DNA of 13,770 bases, from assembly GCA_910585525.1 (NCBI GenBank), contig CAJUFR010000056.1, positions 1 to 13,770 on the forward strand. The letters run 5' to 3'. The position numbers and the translations under genes were made by a program. Origin of the DNA: an uncultured Angelakisella sp. (GTDB taxonomy: Bacteria; Bacillota; Clostridia; Oscillospirales; Ruminococcaceae). Positions 6,013 to 13,770 of this stretch are shown piece after piece. The notes under the pieces are model-generated. The model was not told the DNA's origin and ran no database searches. It worked only from the letters and a program-made list of their open reading frames with translations. Numbering within the stretch: the stretch's first letter is position 1; each line of letters starts with the position of its first letter.

Positions 6013-6462
6013 ATGAACGCCACATTCTTTCTGCTTCCCCTGGCCGCTGTCCTGATGCTGATGATGCCGCTGCTGCCCATCTACAAGGGTATCACCACCG
6101 GCAAAAAGGCCAAGCACGCTGTTGTCTTTAACCTCTGCGCCTTCTTCGGGGTGGCCGCCCTGATGGTCATCATCCCCATGGGCGGCTTCGTCACCCTGGC
6201 TGAGGCTCCCGCCGCCGCTGCCGCCGCCATGGAATCCGGCATGACCATCGGCTCCGGCCTTGCGTACCTGGCTGCCGCCCTGGTCACCGGCTTCTCCTGC
6301 ATCGGCGCCGGTATCGCCGTCGCTGCCGCTGCCCCTGCCGCCATCGGCGCTTTCTCCGAAGACCCCAAGGCCTTCGGTAAGGCCCTGATCTTTGTGGCCC
6401 TGGGTGAAGGTGTCGCCCTTTACGGCCTGCTGATCTCCATCCTGATCATCAACAACCTGTAA
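6013..6462 (+). CDS. ntpK: V/A-type ATPase proteolipid subunit K (rotor ring)
   Basis: This 149-residue membrane protein forms the rotating ring that carries the ion. Hydrophobic segments are seen at about 4-24, 37-62, 82-113 and 121-147. The last two form the classic hairpin with a Gly/Ala-rich third helix (GLAYLAAALVTG...IGAGIAV), the polar loop AFSEDPKAFGKA, and a fourth helix with the only mid-membrane carboxylate, Glu132 in FVALGEGVALYG. The N-terminal hairpin carries no such carboxylate. The linker (AEAPAAAAAA, 63-72) resembles a signal-peptide cleavage region, so N-terminal processing is an alternative. No Gln lies in the third helix and Gly, not Ser/Thr, follows Glu132, which argues for protons over Na+. 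Codon choice is richer in GCT and GTC than its neighbours, fitting high expression. Confidence 0.94.
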   Translation: MNATFFLLPLAAVLMLMMPLLPIYKGITTGKKAKHAVVFNLCAFFGVAALMVIIPMGGFVTLAEAPAAAAAAMESGMTIGSGLAYLAAALVTGFSCIGAGIAVAAAAPAAIGAFSEDPKAFGKALIFVALGEGVALYGLLISILIINNL

Positions 6463-6487
6463 CAAAAACCAGGAGGAGGAATGATCC

Positions 6488-6796
6488 ATGAAGTTCTATC
6501 TCCTCAGTGATAACATCGACACCAAGATGGGGATGCGCCTGGCCGGCATCGACGGCGTGGTGATCCACGAGGCCGCCGAGGTGGAACGGGAGCTGACACG
6601 GGTGATGGACGACCCGGAGATAGGCGTGGTGCTGATGACCAACCGGCTCATCAGTCTCTGCCCCGACCTGGTGTACGACCTGAAGCTGAACCGCAAGCGG
6701 CCCCTGATCGTGGAGGTCACCGACCGCCACGGGGCGGGGCAGCTTTCCGACGCCATCACCCGCTACGTCAAGGAAGCGGTGGGCATCTCCATCTGA
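6488..6796 (+). CDS. ntpF: V/A-type ATPase subunit F (central stalk)
   Basis: This 102-residue soluble protein is of standard length for subunit F, which binds subunit D to form the central shaft. Family-like features are the opening MKFYLLSDNIDTKMGMRLAGI, the strand IGVVLMTNRLI and the C-terminal IVEVTDRHG followed by a helix (SDAITRYVKEAVGI). Start ATG 6488 follows AGGAGGAGG (6471-6479) by 8 bases. An ATG at 6481 is out of frame and soon stops. The gene begins 25 bases after ntpK. In Enterococcus naming this gene would be ntpG. Confidence 0.93.
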   Translation: MKFYLLSDNIDTKMGMRLAGIDGVVIHEAAEVERELTRVMDDPEIGVVLMTNRLISLCPDLVYDLKLNRKRPLIVEVTDRHGAGQLSDAITRYVKEAVGISI

Positions 6797-6823
6797 TGAA
6801 GCATATCTGACCCTATCCCAACC

Positions 6824-6835
6824 AGAAAGGGTGTG
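6824..6835 (+). promoter_or_regulatory. Ribosome site that decides the ntpE start (GTG 6842)
   Basis: AGAAAGGGTGTGA (6824-6836) is the same extended Shine-Dalgarno type as before ntpI and ntpA, where the start follows about five bases after the final TGA. By that spacing the in-frame GTG at 6842 is the start, not the GTG at 6833, which lies inside the ribosome site itself. Confidence 0.6.
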
Positions 6836-6841
6836 AAAATA

Positions 6842-7438
6842 GTGGCAACCATCGAGGAACGCTTTGAGATGATACAGCAATCGGTGATGGCGGAAGCCGG
6901 CGCCCAGGCCCAGAAGCTGCAGGACCAGGCCCGGGAGTTCAAGGAGACCGCCATGAAGAAGGCGGAGGAGGAGGTCCTCCAGGAACTCTACAGCCGCATC
7001 CAGGACGAGATCACCGAGATACACACCAGCGCCACCCGCAGTGTCTCCCAGAAGGAGACCAAGGAGCGCCAGGACCTGCTGCTGCGCCGGGAGGAGATCA
7101 CCCGGGCGGTGTTCGAGCAGGTGAAGCGCCGTCTGCTGGACTTCACCCGGACCCCGGCCTACCATGAACTGATGAACGAGATCGCCAAGGAACTGGGGGC
7201 CCGCTGCCCCATGGAGGGCACCATCGTCATGCTGCGGCGGGACGACTACCATCTTTCCGCCAAGCTGGGGGAGCACTTCGGCAAAAACGTGCGCATCCTG
7301 GCCGACGAGGCCATCAAGATTGGGGGCATCAAGGTGATGAACCAGTCCTCCGGCATCTTCCTGGACGAGACATTGGACAGCCGCCTGGAGGACCAGAAGC
7401 CCTGGTTCTACTCCCACTCCGGCCTGACCATCACCTAA
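6842..7438 (+). CDS. ntpE: V/A-type ATPase subunit E (peripheral stalk)
   Basis: This 198-residue protein has the two-part build of subunit E. A long charged N-terminal helix (about 1-85: IEERFEMIQQSVMAEAG, AQKLQDQAREFKETAMKKA, EEEVLQELYSRIQDEIT) pairs with the H subunit. A mixed C-terminal domain (about 100-198), with ELGARCPMEGTIVMLRRDD and the GGIKVMNQSSGIFLDETLDSRLE motif, grips the catalytic head. The start is GTG 6842, chosen by its ribosome site; the alternative at 6833 adds three residues. It lies 45 bases after ntpF. Normal clostridial-type operons place E before C and F, whereas here it follows F and directly precedes A. Confidence 0.93.
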   Translation: MATIEERFEMIQQSVMAEAGAQAQKLQDQAREFKETAMKKAEEEVLQELYSRIQDEITEIHTSATRSVSQKETKERQDLLLRREEITRAVFEQVKRRLLDFTRTPAYHELMNEIAKELGARCPMEGTIVMLRRDDYHLSAKLGEHFGKNVRILADEAIKIGGIKVMNQSSGIFLDETLDSRLEDQKPWFYSHSGLTIT

Positions 7439-7452
7439 CTACAACAACCACG

Positions 7453-7478
7453 CCGTGCCGCCAGGTTGGGCGGCGCGG
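7453..7478 (+). other. Intercistronic hairpin between ntpE and ntpA
   Basis: CCGTGCCGCC (7453-7462) pairs with GGCGGCGCGG (7469-7478) in a 10-bp stem with one G-T wobble and loop AGGTTG, ending 18 bases before the ntpA start. It has no T-run, so it is unlikely to terminate. Placed just ahead of the two subunits needed in three copies each, it may protect or delimit the A-B-D part of the message. Confidence 0.55.
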
Positions 7479-7496
7479 AGAAATGGCGGTGAAAAT

Positions 7497-9287
<1,791 letters not shown>

Positions 9288-9304
9288 GAAAGGAGGGCTA
9301 AAAA

Positions 9305-10714
9305 ATGAGTTTACAATTTGTCGGACTCAAGGAGATCAACGGCCCTCTGGTGGTGCTGGACCATGTCCAGGGCGCCAGCTTTGAGGAGATGGTGAGCCTG
9401 GAACTGGAGGACGGCACCAGCCGTGACGGGCGTATCGTCAGCCTGGAGGGGGAAAAGGCGGTGATCCAGGTGTTCGAGGGGACCACCGGTCTTTCCCTCA
9501 CCAACACCCGCACCCGCCTGCTGGGCCACCCCATGGAGATGGCCCTCTCCCCGGAGGTGCTGGGCCGTGTCTTCAGCGGCAGCGGCAAGCCCATCGACGG
9601 CCTTGGGGAGGTGTTCGCCGAGGTCCACCGGGATATCAACGGCCAGCCCATCAACCCCGTCTCCCGGACCTACCCCCGGAACTACATCCGCACCGGCATC
9701 TCCTCCATCGACGCCCTGATGACCCTTATCCGGGGCCAGAAGCTGCCTATCTTCTCCGGTTCCGGTATGAACCACAACAAGCTGGCGGTGCAGATCGTCA
9801 GCCAGGCCCAGATCACCAAGGACGGCAAGGAGGACCCGGATTCCAAATTCTGCGTGGTCTTTGCCGCCATGGGCGTCAAAAACGATGTGGCCGACTACTT
9901 CCGTTCCTCCTTTGAGAAGAACGGGGTCATGAAAAACGTGGTCATGTTCCTGAACCTCTCCAACGACCCCATCATCGAGCGTATCCTCACCCCCCGGTGC
10001 GCCCTCACCGTGGCGGAGTACCTGGCCTTTGAGCAGAACATGCACGTACTGGTCATCCTCACCGATATGACCTCCTACGCCGAGGCCCTCCGTGAGTTCT
10101 CCTCCTCCAAGGGGGAGATCCCCGGCCGTAAGGGCTACCCCGGCTACCTCTACTCCGACCTGGCCTCCCTCTACGAACGGGCGGGGGTCATCAACGGCCG
10201 CAGCGGCTCGGTGACCCAGATCCCCATCCTCACCATGCCCAACGACGACATCACCCACCCGGTGCCGGACCTCACCGGCTACATCACCGAGGGGCAGATC
10301 GTGCTGGACCGCGGCTTGGACCTGATGGGGGTCTATCCCCCCATCTCGGTGCTGCCCAGCCTTTCCCGTCTGATGAAGGACGGCATCGGCGAGGGGTACA
10401 CCCGGGTGGACCACAGCGCCGTCAGCAACCAGCTGTTCGCCTGCTACGCCAAGGTGCAGGACGCCCGGAGTTTGGCCTCGGTCATCGGCGAGGAGGAACT
10501 CTCCCCCATCGACAAGGAGTACCTGCGCTTCGGCCAGAAGTTCGAGGAGCACTTCCTGGGCCAGGGGGAGGACGAGAACCGCACCATCGACCAGACCCTG
10601 GACCTTGGGTGGGACCTGCTCTCCATGCTGCCCATGGAGGAACTGGACCGTGTGGACAAGGAGATGCTGGAGAAGCATTACAAGCCGGAGAACGCCAAAA
10701 TGTTCAAGGGCTGA
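9305..10714 (+). CDS. ntpB: V/A-type ATPase non-catalytic subunit B
   Basis: This 469-residue protein is the usual length for subunit B, the non-catalytic partner of A. It has the N-terminal barrel (LKEINGPLVVLDHV), IRTGISSIDALMTLIRGQKLP, and a degenerate nucleotide loop FSGSGMNHNKL (150-160) lacking the GxxxxGKT pattern, as expected for B. GYPGYLYSDLASLYERAG and the C-terminal helical domain (DLGWDLLSMLPMEELDRVD) complete the family picture. ATG 9305 follows AAAGGAGGG by 7 bases and lies 17 bases after ntpA, so the two are surely co-transcribed. Similarity to A in the P-loop region reflects shared ancestry. Confidence 0.97.
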   Translation: MSLQFVGLKEINGPLVVLDHVQGASFEEMVSLELEDGTSRDGRIVSLEGEKAVIQVFEGTTGLSLTNTRTRLLGHPMEMALSPEVLGRVFSGSGKPIDGLGEVFAEVHRDINGQPINPVSRTYPRNYIRTGISSIDALMTLIRGQKLPIFSGSGMNHNKLAVQIVSQAQITKDGKEDPDSKFCVVFAAMGVKNDVADYFRSSFEKNGVMKNVVMFLNLSNDPIIERILTPRCALTVAEYLAFEQNMHVLVILTDMTSYAEALREFSSSKGEIPGRKGYPGYLYSDLASLYERAGVINGRSGSVTQIPILTMPNDDITHPVPDLTGYITEGQIVLDRGLDLMGVYPPISVLPSLSRLMKDGIGEGYTRVDHSAVSNQLFACYAKVQDARSLASVIGEEELSPIDKEYLRFGQKFEEHFLGQGEDENRTIDQTLDLGWDLLSMLPMEELDRVDKEMLEKHYKPENAKMFKG

Positions 10715-10735
10715 ACAGGATAGGAGGGAGCGAGA

Positions 10736-11419
10736 ATGCGGACCGAGAACATCTTCCCCACCAAGGGGAATCTCATCAATGTCAAGAAATCCCTCCAGCT
10801 GGCCCGGATGGGCTTCGACCTGCTGGACCGCAAGCGCAACATCCTCATCCGGGAATTGATGACCATGATCGACAGCGCCAAAAAGCTGCGGGGCCAGATC
10901 AGTTCCACCTACGCCCGGGCCTATGTGGCCCTCCAGCGGGCCAACATCACCCTGGGGGTCATCGAGGACATCGAAAACGGCATCCCCATCGAGAACGGCC
11001 TGGACATCCAGTACCGCAGCGTCATGGGGGTGGAACTGCCCACCGTCACCCTGGACGCCCCGGAGGACCCGGAGGTGACCTACGGCCTGTACGGCACCAA
11101 CTCCCAGCTGGATAACGCCTACCTCAGCTTCCATCGGGTAAAGCTGATGACCGCCCGTCTGGCGGAGGTGGAAAACAGCATCTACCGCCTGGCCAACGCC
11201 ATCAAAAAGACCCAGAGCCGTGCCAACGCCCTGAAGAACATCATCATCCCCGGCTTTGAATACTCCAGCAAGTTCATCACCGACGCCCTGGAGGAGAAGG
11301 ACCGGGAGGAATTCAGCCGTCAGAAGGTCATCAAGCGCCAGAAGATCCACCGGGAGGAACTGGCCAAGGCCATGGAATCCAGCCGGGCCCAGCTGCAGCC
11401 GCCCCCGGCGGAGGACTGA
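10736..11419 (+). CDS. ntpD: V/A-type ATPase subunit D (rotor shaft)
   Basis: This 227-residue protein forms the central shaft that turns inside the A3B3 head. Two long helices, one at each end (about 8-75, from PTKGNLINVKKSLQLAR through AYVALQRANITLG; and 120-205, ending FSRQKVIKRQKIHREE), form the antiparallel coiled coil. A short globular part lies between them. The motif NAIKKTQSRANALKNIIIPG is strongly conserved in the family. The Pro-rich tail (AQLQPPPAED) is not distinctive. ATG 10736 follows TAGGAGGG by 7 bases, with a 21-base gap after ntpB. It is the last gene of the operon, followed by a strong terminator. Confidence 0.96.
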   Translation: MRTENIFPTKGNLINVKKSLQLARMGFDLLDRKRNILIRELMTMIDSAKKLRGQISSTYARAYVALQRANITLGVIEDIENGIPIENGLDIQYRSVMGVELPTVTLDAPEDPEVTYGLYGTNSQLDNAYLSFHRVKLMTARLAEVENSIYRLANAIKKTQSRANALKNIIIPGFEYSSKFITDALEEKDREEFSRQKVIKRQKIHREELAKAMESSRAQLQPPPAED

Positions 11420-11438
11420 CCGCCTTCCCCAAAGGCAG

Positions 11439-11477
11439 AAAAAACCGCTCTCCATCTCAGGATGGGGAGCGGTTTTT
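11439..11477 (+). terminator. Intrinsic terminator of the ATPase operon
   Basis: CCGCTCTCCATC (11445-11456) pairs with GATGGGGAGCGG (11461-11472), a 12-bp stem with one G-T wobble and loop TCAG, followed by TTTTT. It is preceded by a six-base A-run, so it may also work on the minus strand. It begins about 20 bases after the ntpD stop. Confidence 0.9.
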
Positions 11478-11510
11478 GGCCTCCCGGGGAATAATCGGGG
11501 GCGGGGGCAT

Positions 11511-11516
11511 TATAAT
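11511..11516 (+). promoter_or_regulatory. Perfect -10 box ahead of the DUF378 gene
   Basis: TATAAT lies 38 bases before ATG 11554, a good distance for a short leader. No -35 resembling TTGACA lies 16-18 bases upstream (11488-11493 reads GGAATA), so the promoter is either weak, activator-dependent or spurious. Confidence 0.4.
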
Positions 11517-11553
11517 AAGGAAAACCATGTCCGGGACAAGGGGAGGGATGGGG

Positions 11554-11742
11554 ATGCTGGAGAAGCTGGCGCTGCTGCTGGCCATCGCCGGCGGGGTGAA
11601 CTGGGGTCTGGTGGGGCTGTTCCAGCTGGACCTGGTGTCCCTCTACCTGGGGGGCGCCACCACCATCGCCGGGCGGGTGGCCTACACCCTGGCGGCCATG
11701 GGCGGCATCGGCTGCCTGCCGCTGCTGTTCCGGGGGCGGTAG
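11554..11742 (+). CDS. DUF378 (YuzA-like) small membrane protein
   Basis: This 62-residue hydrophobic protein has two membrane helices (about 4-28 and 38-58) and the opening LEKLALLLAIAGGVNWGLVGLFQLDLV. Its GxNWGLVG core is typical of the DUF378 family. I chose ATG 11554 because AAGGGGAGGG ends 6 bases before it and because family members begin at this point. ATGs at 11548 and 11527 are in frame, but the first is too close to the ribosome site and the second lies upstream of it. The function of the family is unknown. It sits between the ATPase terminator and a promoter for the next gene, so it is probably transcribed alone. Confidence 0.82.
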   Translation: MLEKLALLLAIAGGVNWGLVGLFQLDLVSLYLGGATTIAGRVAYTLAAMGGIGCLPLLFRGR

Positions 11743-11766
11743 GGCTCCCGCTTTTTTCGCTCCTTT

Positions 11767-11792
11767 GCCCCCTTTGGGCACAGGGGCGTTTT
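11767..11792 (+). terminator. Weak terminator candidate after the DUF378 gene
   Basis: GCCCC (11767-11771) can pair with GGGGC (11783-11787) across an 11-base loop, followed by GTTTTC. The stem is only 5 bp and the T-run short, so this is marginal. A T-run also lies at 11752-11757 without a clear stem. Confidence 0.25.
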
Positions 11793-11798
11793 CTGTCC

Positions 11799-11827
11799 TT
11801 GAAAAACGGGGCGGTTTGTGGTAGCAT
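11799..11827 (+). promoter_or_regulatory. Predicted promoter of the PD-(D/E)XK gene
   Basis: TTGAAA (11799-11804) is followed after 17 bases by TAGCAT (11822-11827), with TG at 11819-11820 making an extended -10. The start site should lie near 11834, about 38 bases before ATG 11872. Confidence 0.6.
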
Positions 11828-11871
11828 GGATATAGCAGGGGCGGCTATACACACGAAAGGCGGTGATCACC

Positions 11872-12684
11872 ATGACCAGGGAGGAACTGCGGCACCAGCA
11901 AAACCTGCAGCGGCTGCGTGGCCTGCGGCCCATCGACGACGACTTTATGCGCTGTCTCTTCAAGGACAACATCCCCTTGGCACAGCTGGTGCTGCGCATC
12001 ATCACCGGCAAGCCGGACCTGATCATCACCGATTGCCAGACCCAGAAGGACATGAAGCGGCTGGCGGGGGCGCGCTCCCTTTGCCTGGACGCCTACGGGA
12101 CCGACGCCACCGGGAAAAAATATGACCTGGAGATACAGCGGGCTGACAAAGGCGCCGACCCCCACCGGGCAAGGTACCACTCCAGCGTCATGGATGTGGA
12201 GAACCTGTCCGCCGGCCAGGAGTTCCGGGAACTGCCGGACACCTATACCATATTTATCGTGGAAAAGGACATCTACGGCCTGGGGGAACCTGTCTACCCG
12301 GTGGAACGGATGAACCTGCTCACCGGCAGGCCCTTTGACGACGGAGAGCATATTCTTTATGTAAACAGCGAATACCGGGGCGATTCGGACATTGGCAGGC
12401 TGATGCACGACTTCCACTGCACCAATGCCGAGGATATGAACTTTGAACTGATCGCCCGGCGGACAAGATACCTGAAACAGGAGCCGAAAGGAGTGAGGGA
12501 AATGTGTAAGGTATTGGAGGAGATGTGCTTGCAGGAGCGAGAGGAAGCCACAAGGGAAACGGCAATTATTATCGCAAAAAAAATGATAGCCAAAGGCGTC
12601 ATGTCTCTGGAGGAGATCGCCCAATATACTGACCTCCCCCTTGAGGACCTGCAAAAACTAAAACTCGACCCGCCTGAAAAATAA
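11872..12684 (+). CDS. PD-(D/E)XK nuclease-family protein (Rpn/transposase-like)
   Basis: This 270-residue protein matches the family often named 'Rpn family recombination-promoting nuclease/putative transposase'. The N-terminal domain starts with IDDDFMRCLFKDNIPLAQLVL. The likely nuclease core is Asp73 (CLDAYG) followed by Glu87-Ile-Gln89 (YDLEIQR), the D...ExQ form of this fold, then RARYHSSVMD. The C-terminal part has a charged helix (LEEMCLQEREEATRE) and a short helix-turn-helix-like end, MSLEEIAQYTDLPLEDLQKL. ATG 11872 follows an exceptionally long ribosome site, GAAAGGCGGTGATC (11855-11868); GTG 11863 lies within it. The last ~150 bases are more A-rich than neighbouring genes, hinting at a different history. 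No inverted repeats bound it, so it is not an obvious insertion sequence. The biological role is unknown. Confidence 0.8.
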   Translation: MTREELRHQQNLQRLRGLRPIDDDFMRCLFKDNIPLAQLVLRIITGKPDLIITDCQTQKDMKRLAGARSLCLDAYGTDATGKKYDLEIQRADKGADPHRARYHSSVMDVENLSAGQEFRELPDTYTIFIVEKDIYGLGEPVYPVERMNLLTGRPFDDGEHILYVNSEYRGDSDIGRLMHDFHCTNAEDMNFELIARRTRYLKQEPKGVREMCKVLEEMCLQEREEATRETAIIIAKKMIAKGVMSLEEIAQYTDLPLEDLQKLKLDPPEK

Positions 12685-12731
12685 AACCGCCCCCGCCCCT
12701 GTTGACCAGCAGGAGCGGGGGCAGTTCTTTT
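12682..12731. terminator. Bidirectional terminator shared by the nuclease-like gene and ackA
   Basis: GCCCCCGC (12689-12696) pairs with GCGGGGGC (12715-12722). After one mismatch, CCTG (12698-12701) pairs with CAGG (12710-12713). A T-run (TTCTTTTT) follows on the plus strand, and AAAAATAAAA precedes, giving a U-rich tail on the minus strand. The hairpin lies 5 bases past the plus-strand stop and about 25 bases past the minus-strand ackA stop. Confidence 0.88.
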
Positions 12732-12747
12732 TGTACAGGACCAGGCT

Positions 12748-13770
12748 TTACTTGAGCCCGGAAAGTTCCACCGTATCCCGGGCGATGAGGATCTCCTCGT
12801 TGGTGGGGATGACCCAGACGTCCACCTTGGCGCCGGTGATGGAGATGCGGGCCTCGCTGCGGGTGTTGTTGGCCTTCTCGTCGATGGTCAGGCCCATGAA
12901 CTCCAGGTCGGAGCAGATGGCCGCGCGGATGGAGGCGTCGTTCTCACCAATGCCGCCGGTAAAGACCAGGGCGTCGATGCCGCCCATCCCGGCAGCGTAG
13001 CCGCCGATGACCTTCTTCACCTGGTACACCAGCATATCCAGGGCCAGCTGGGCACGAGAATTGCCCTCGGCGGCGGCGTTCTTGATGTCACGGCAGTCGG
13101 AGGAGACGCCGGAGATGCCCAGGAAGCCCGACTTCTTGTTCATCAGGTTGGACATCTGGTCGGGGGTGAAGCCCTCCTTGTTCATCACGTAGGTCACCAC
13201 CGAGGGATCGATGCCGCCGCAGCGGGTGCCCATGACGAAGCCGTCCAGGGGGGTGAGGCCCATGGAGGTATCCATCACCTTGCCGTCCTGGATGGCGGAG
13301 ATGGAGGAGCCGTTGCCCATGTGGCAGGTGATAAGGTTGTGGACCCCGCCGGTGAGTTCCTTGTACCGGCCGGAGACGTACCGGTGGCTGGTGCCGTGGA
13401 AGCCGTAGCGGCGGATGGAATACTTCTCGTAATACTCGTAGGGGATGCCGAACATGTAGGCCTTGGGGGGCATGGTCTGGTGGAAGGAGGTATCGAACAC
13501 CGCCACCATGGGGACCTTCTCCCCAAAGACGTCACGGCAGGCCCGCATGGCCACCGCCTGGGGGGGATTGTGGAGAGGCCCAAGTTCGGAGAGTTCCTCC
13601 ACGGTGCTGATGAGTTTCTCGTCCACCACGCTGGAGACCTTGTAGATCTCCCCGCCGTGGAGCACCCGGTGGCCGATGGCGGCGATCTCCGCCACGTCGT
13701 CGATGACCTTGCCCTCGCCGGTGGTGAGCACCTTCACCAGTTCCATAAAGGCTTCCTTGTGGGTGGGGAA
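12748..13770 (-). CDS. ackA: Acetate kinase, 5' end outside window
   Basis: The frame runs open to the right edge, giving 340 C-terminal residues of a ~400-residue enzyme. It converts acetyl phosphate and ADP to acetate and ATP in the cytoplasm, the last step of acetate fermentation, usually paired with phosphotransacetylase. Recognisable parts include GHRVLHGG, FDTSFHQTMPPKAYMFGIPY, RRYGFHGTSHRYVS, CHMGNGSSISAI, DTSMGLTPLDGFVMGTRCG, and the signature VFTGGIGENDASIR near the C-terminus. Catalytic Asp (VFDTSFH), His and Arg positions are all present. The true start, with the N-terminal NxGSSS-type motif, is missing. An internal ATG at 13744-13746 is not the start, since family sequence (KEAF) continues upstream of it. 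It is convergent with the nuclease-like gene. Confidence 0.96.
   Translation of the reverse strand, partial: FPTHKEAFMELVKVLTTGEGKVIDDVAEIAAIGHRVLHGGEIYKVSSVVDEKLISTVEELSELGPLHNPPQAVAMRACRDVFGEKVPMVAVFDTSFHQTMPPKAYMFGIPYEYYEKYSIRRYGFHGTSHRYVSGRYKELTGGVHNLITCHMGNGSSISAIQDGKVMDTSMGLTPLDGFVMGTRCGGIDPSVVTYVMNKEGFTPDQMSNLMNKKSGFLGISGVSSDCRDIKNAAAEGNSRAQLALDMLVYQVKKVIGGYAAGMGGIDALVFTGGIGENDASIRAAICSDLEFMGLTIDEKANNTRSEARISITGAKVDVWVIPTNEEILIARDTVELSGLK

Noticed and set aside
6833..6835. GTG as the start of ntpE
   Set aside because: It lies inside the ribosome site. The GTG nine bases later has the same spacing seen for ntpI and ntpA.
7455..7457. GTG as the start of ntpA
   Set aside because: It has no ribosome site and sits in the stem of a strong hairpin. 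The family sequence begins at the later GTG (7497).
9311..11455. A 714-codon open frame on the minus strand opposite ntpB and ntpD
   Set aside because: It mirrors two unmistakable genes. Its protein is rich in His, Gly, Val, Leu and Gln with no domain pattern, as expected from high-GC third positions read in reverse.

Overview
The window is GC-rich (C or G at most third codon positions), with strong Shine-Dalgarno sequences, densely packed genes and intrinsic terminators with long T-runs. With a bacterial V/A-type ATPase operon, acetate kinase and a small DUF378 membrane protein, this points to a high-GC anaerobic, fermentative Firmicute. An Oscillospiraceae-like gut Clostridium is my best guess from style. 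No rRNA or other decisive marker is present, so genus is not resolved.

Left edge (1-2052): the 3' part of a hybrid sensor histidine kinase (plus strand; end of the ATPase domain plus two receiver domains) converges on a PHP-domain histidinol-phosphatase-like gene (minus strand). Between them a bidirectional terminator has apparently been split and duplicated by a 173-bp MITE-like element with imperfect terminal inverted repeats. Positions 2053-2517 hold divergent promoters, leaders and strong hairpins but no credible gene.

Centre (2518-11419): a complete nine-gene V/A-type ATPase operon in the order H-C-I-K-F-E-A-B-D, all on the plus strand, closing with a textbook terminator at about 11439-11477. 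A, B, D, F and C make the catalytic head and central rotor, E and H the peripheral stalks, and I and K the membrane ion channel. The proteolipid K has a single membrane carboxylate (Glu132) and lacks the usual Na+ ligands, so proton coupling is the more likely reading. Intercistronic hairpins after H and before A, and an AU-rich leader with a strong ribosome site before K, look like devices for setting subunit stoichiometry.

Right edge (11420-13770): a small DUF378 membrane protein, a PD-(D/E)XK-nuclease-family (Rpn/transposase-like) protein with its own promoter, and on the minus strand the 3' five-sixths of acetate kinase (ackA). The last two genes converge on a shared bidirectional terminator.

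Functionally, acetate kinase yields ATP by substrate-level phosphorylation, and the rotary ATPase can exchange that ATP with an ion gradient. No wholly new system is evident. The most unusual structures are the element inserted in the terminator and the RNA-structure features of the ATPase operon.
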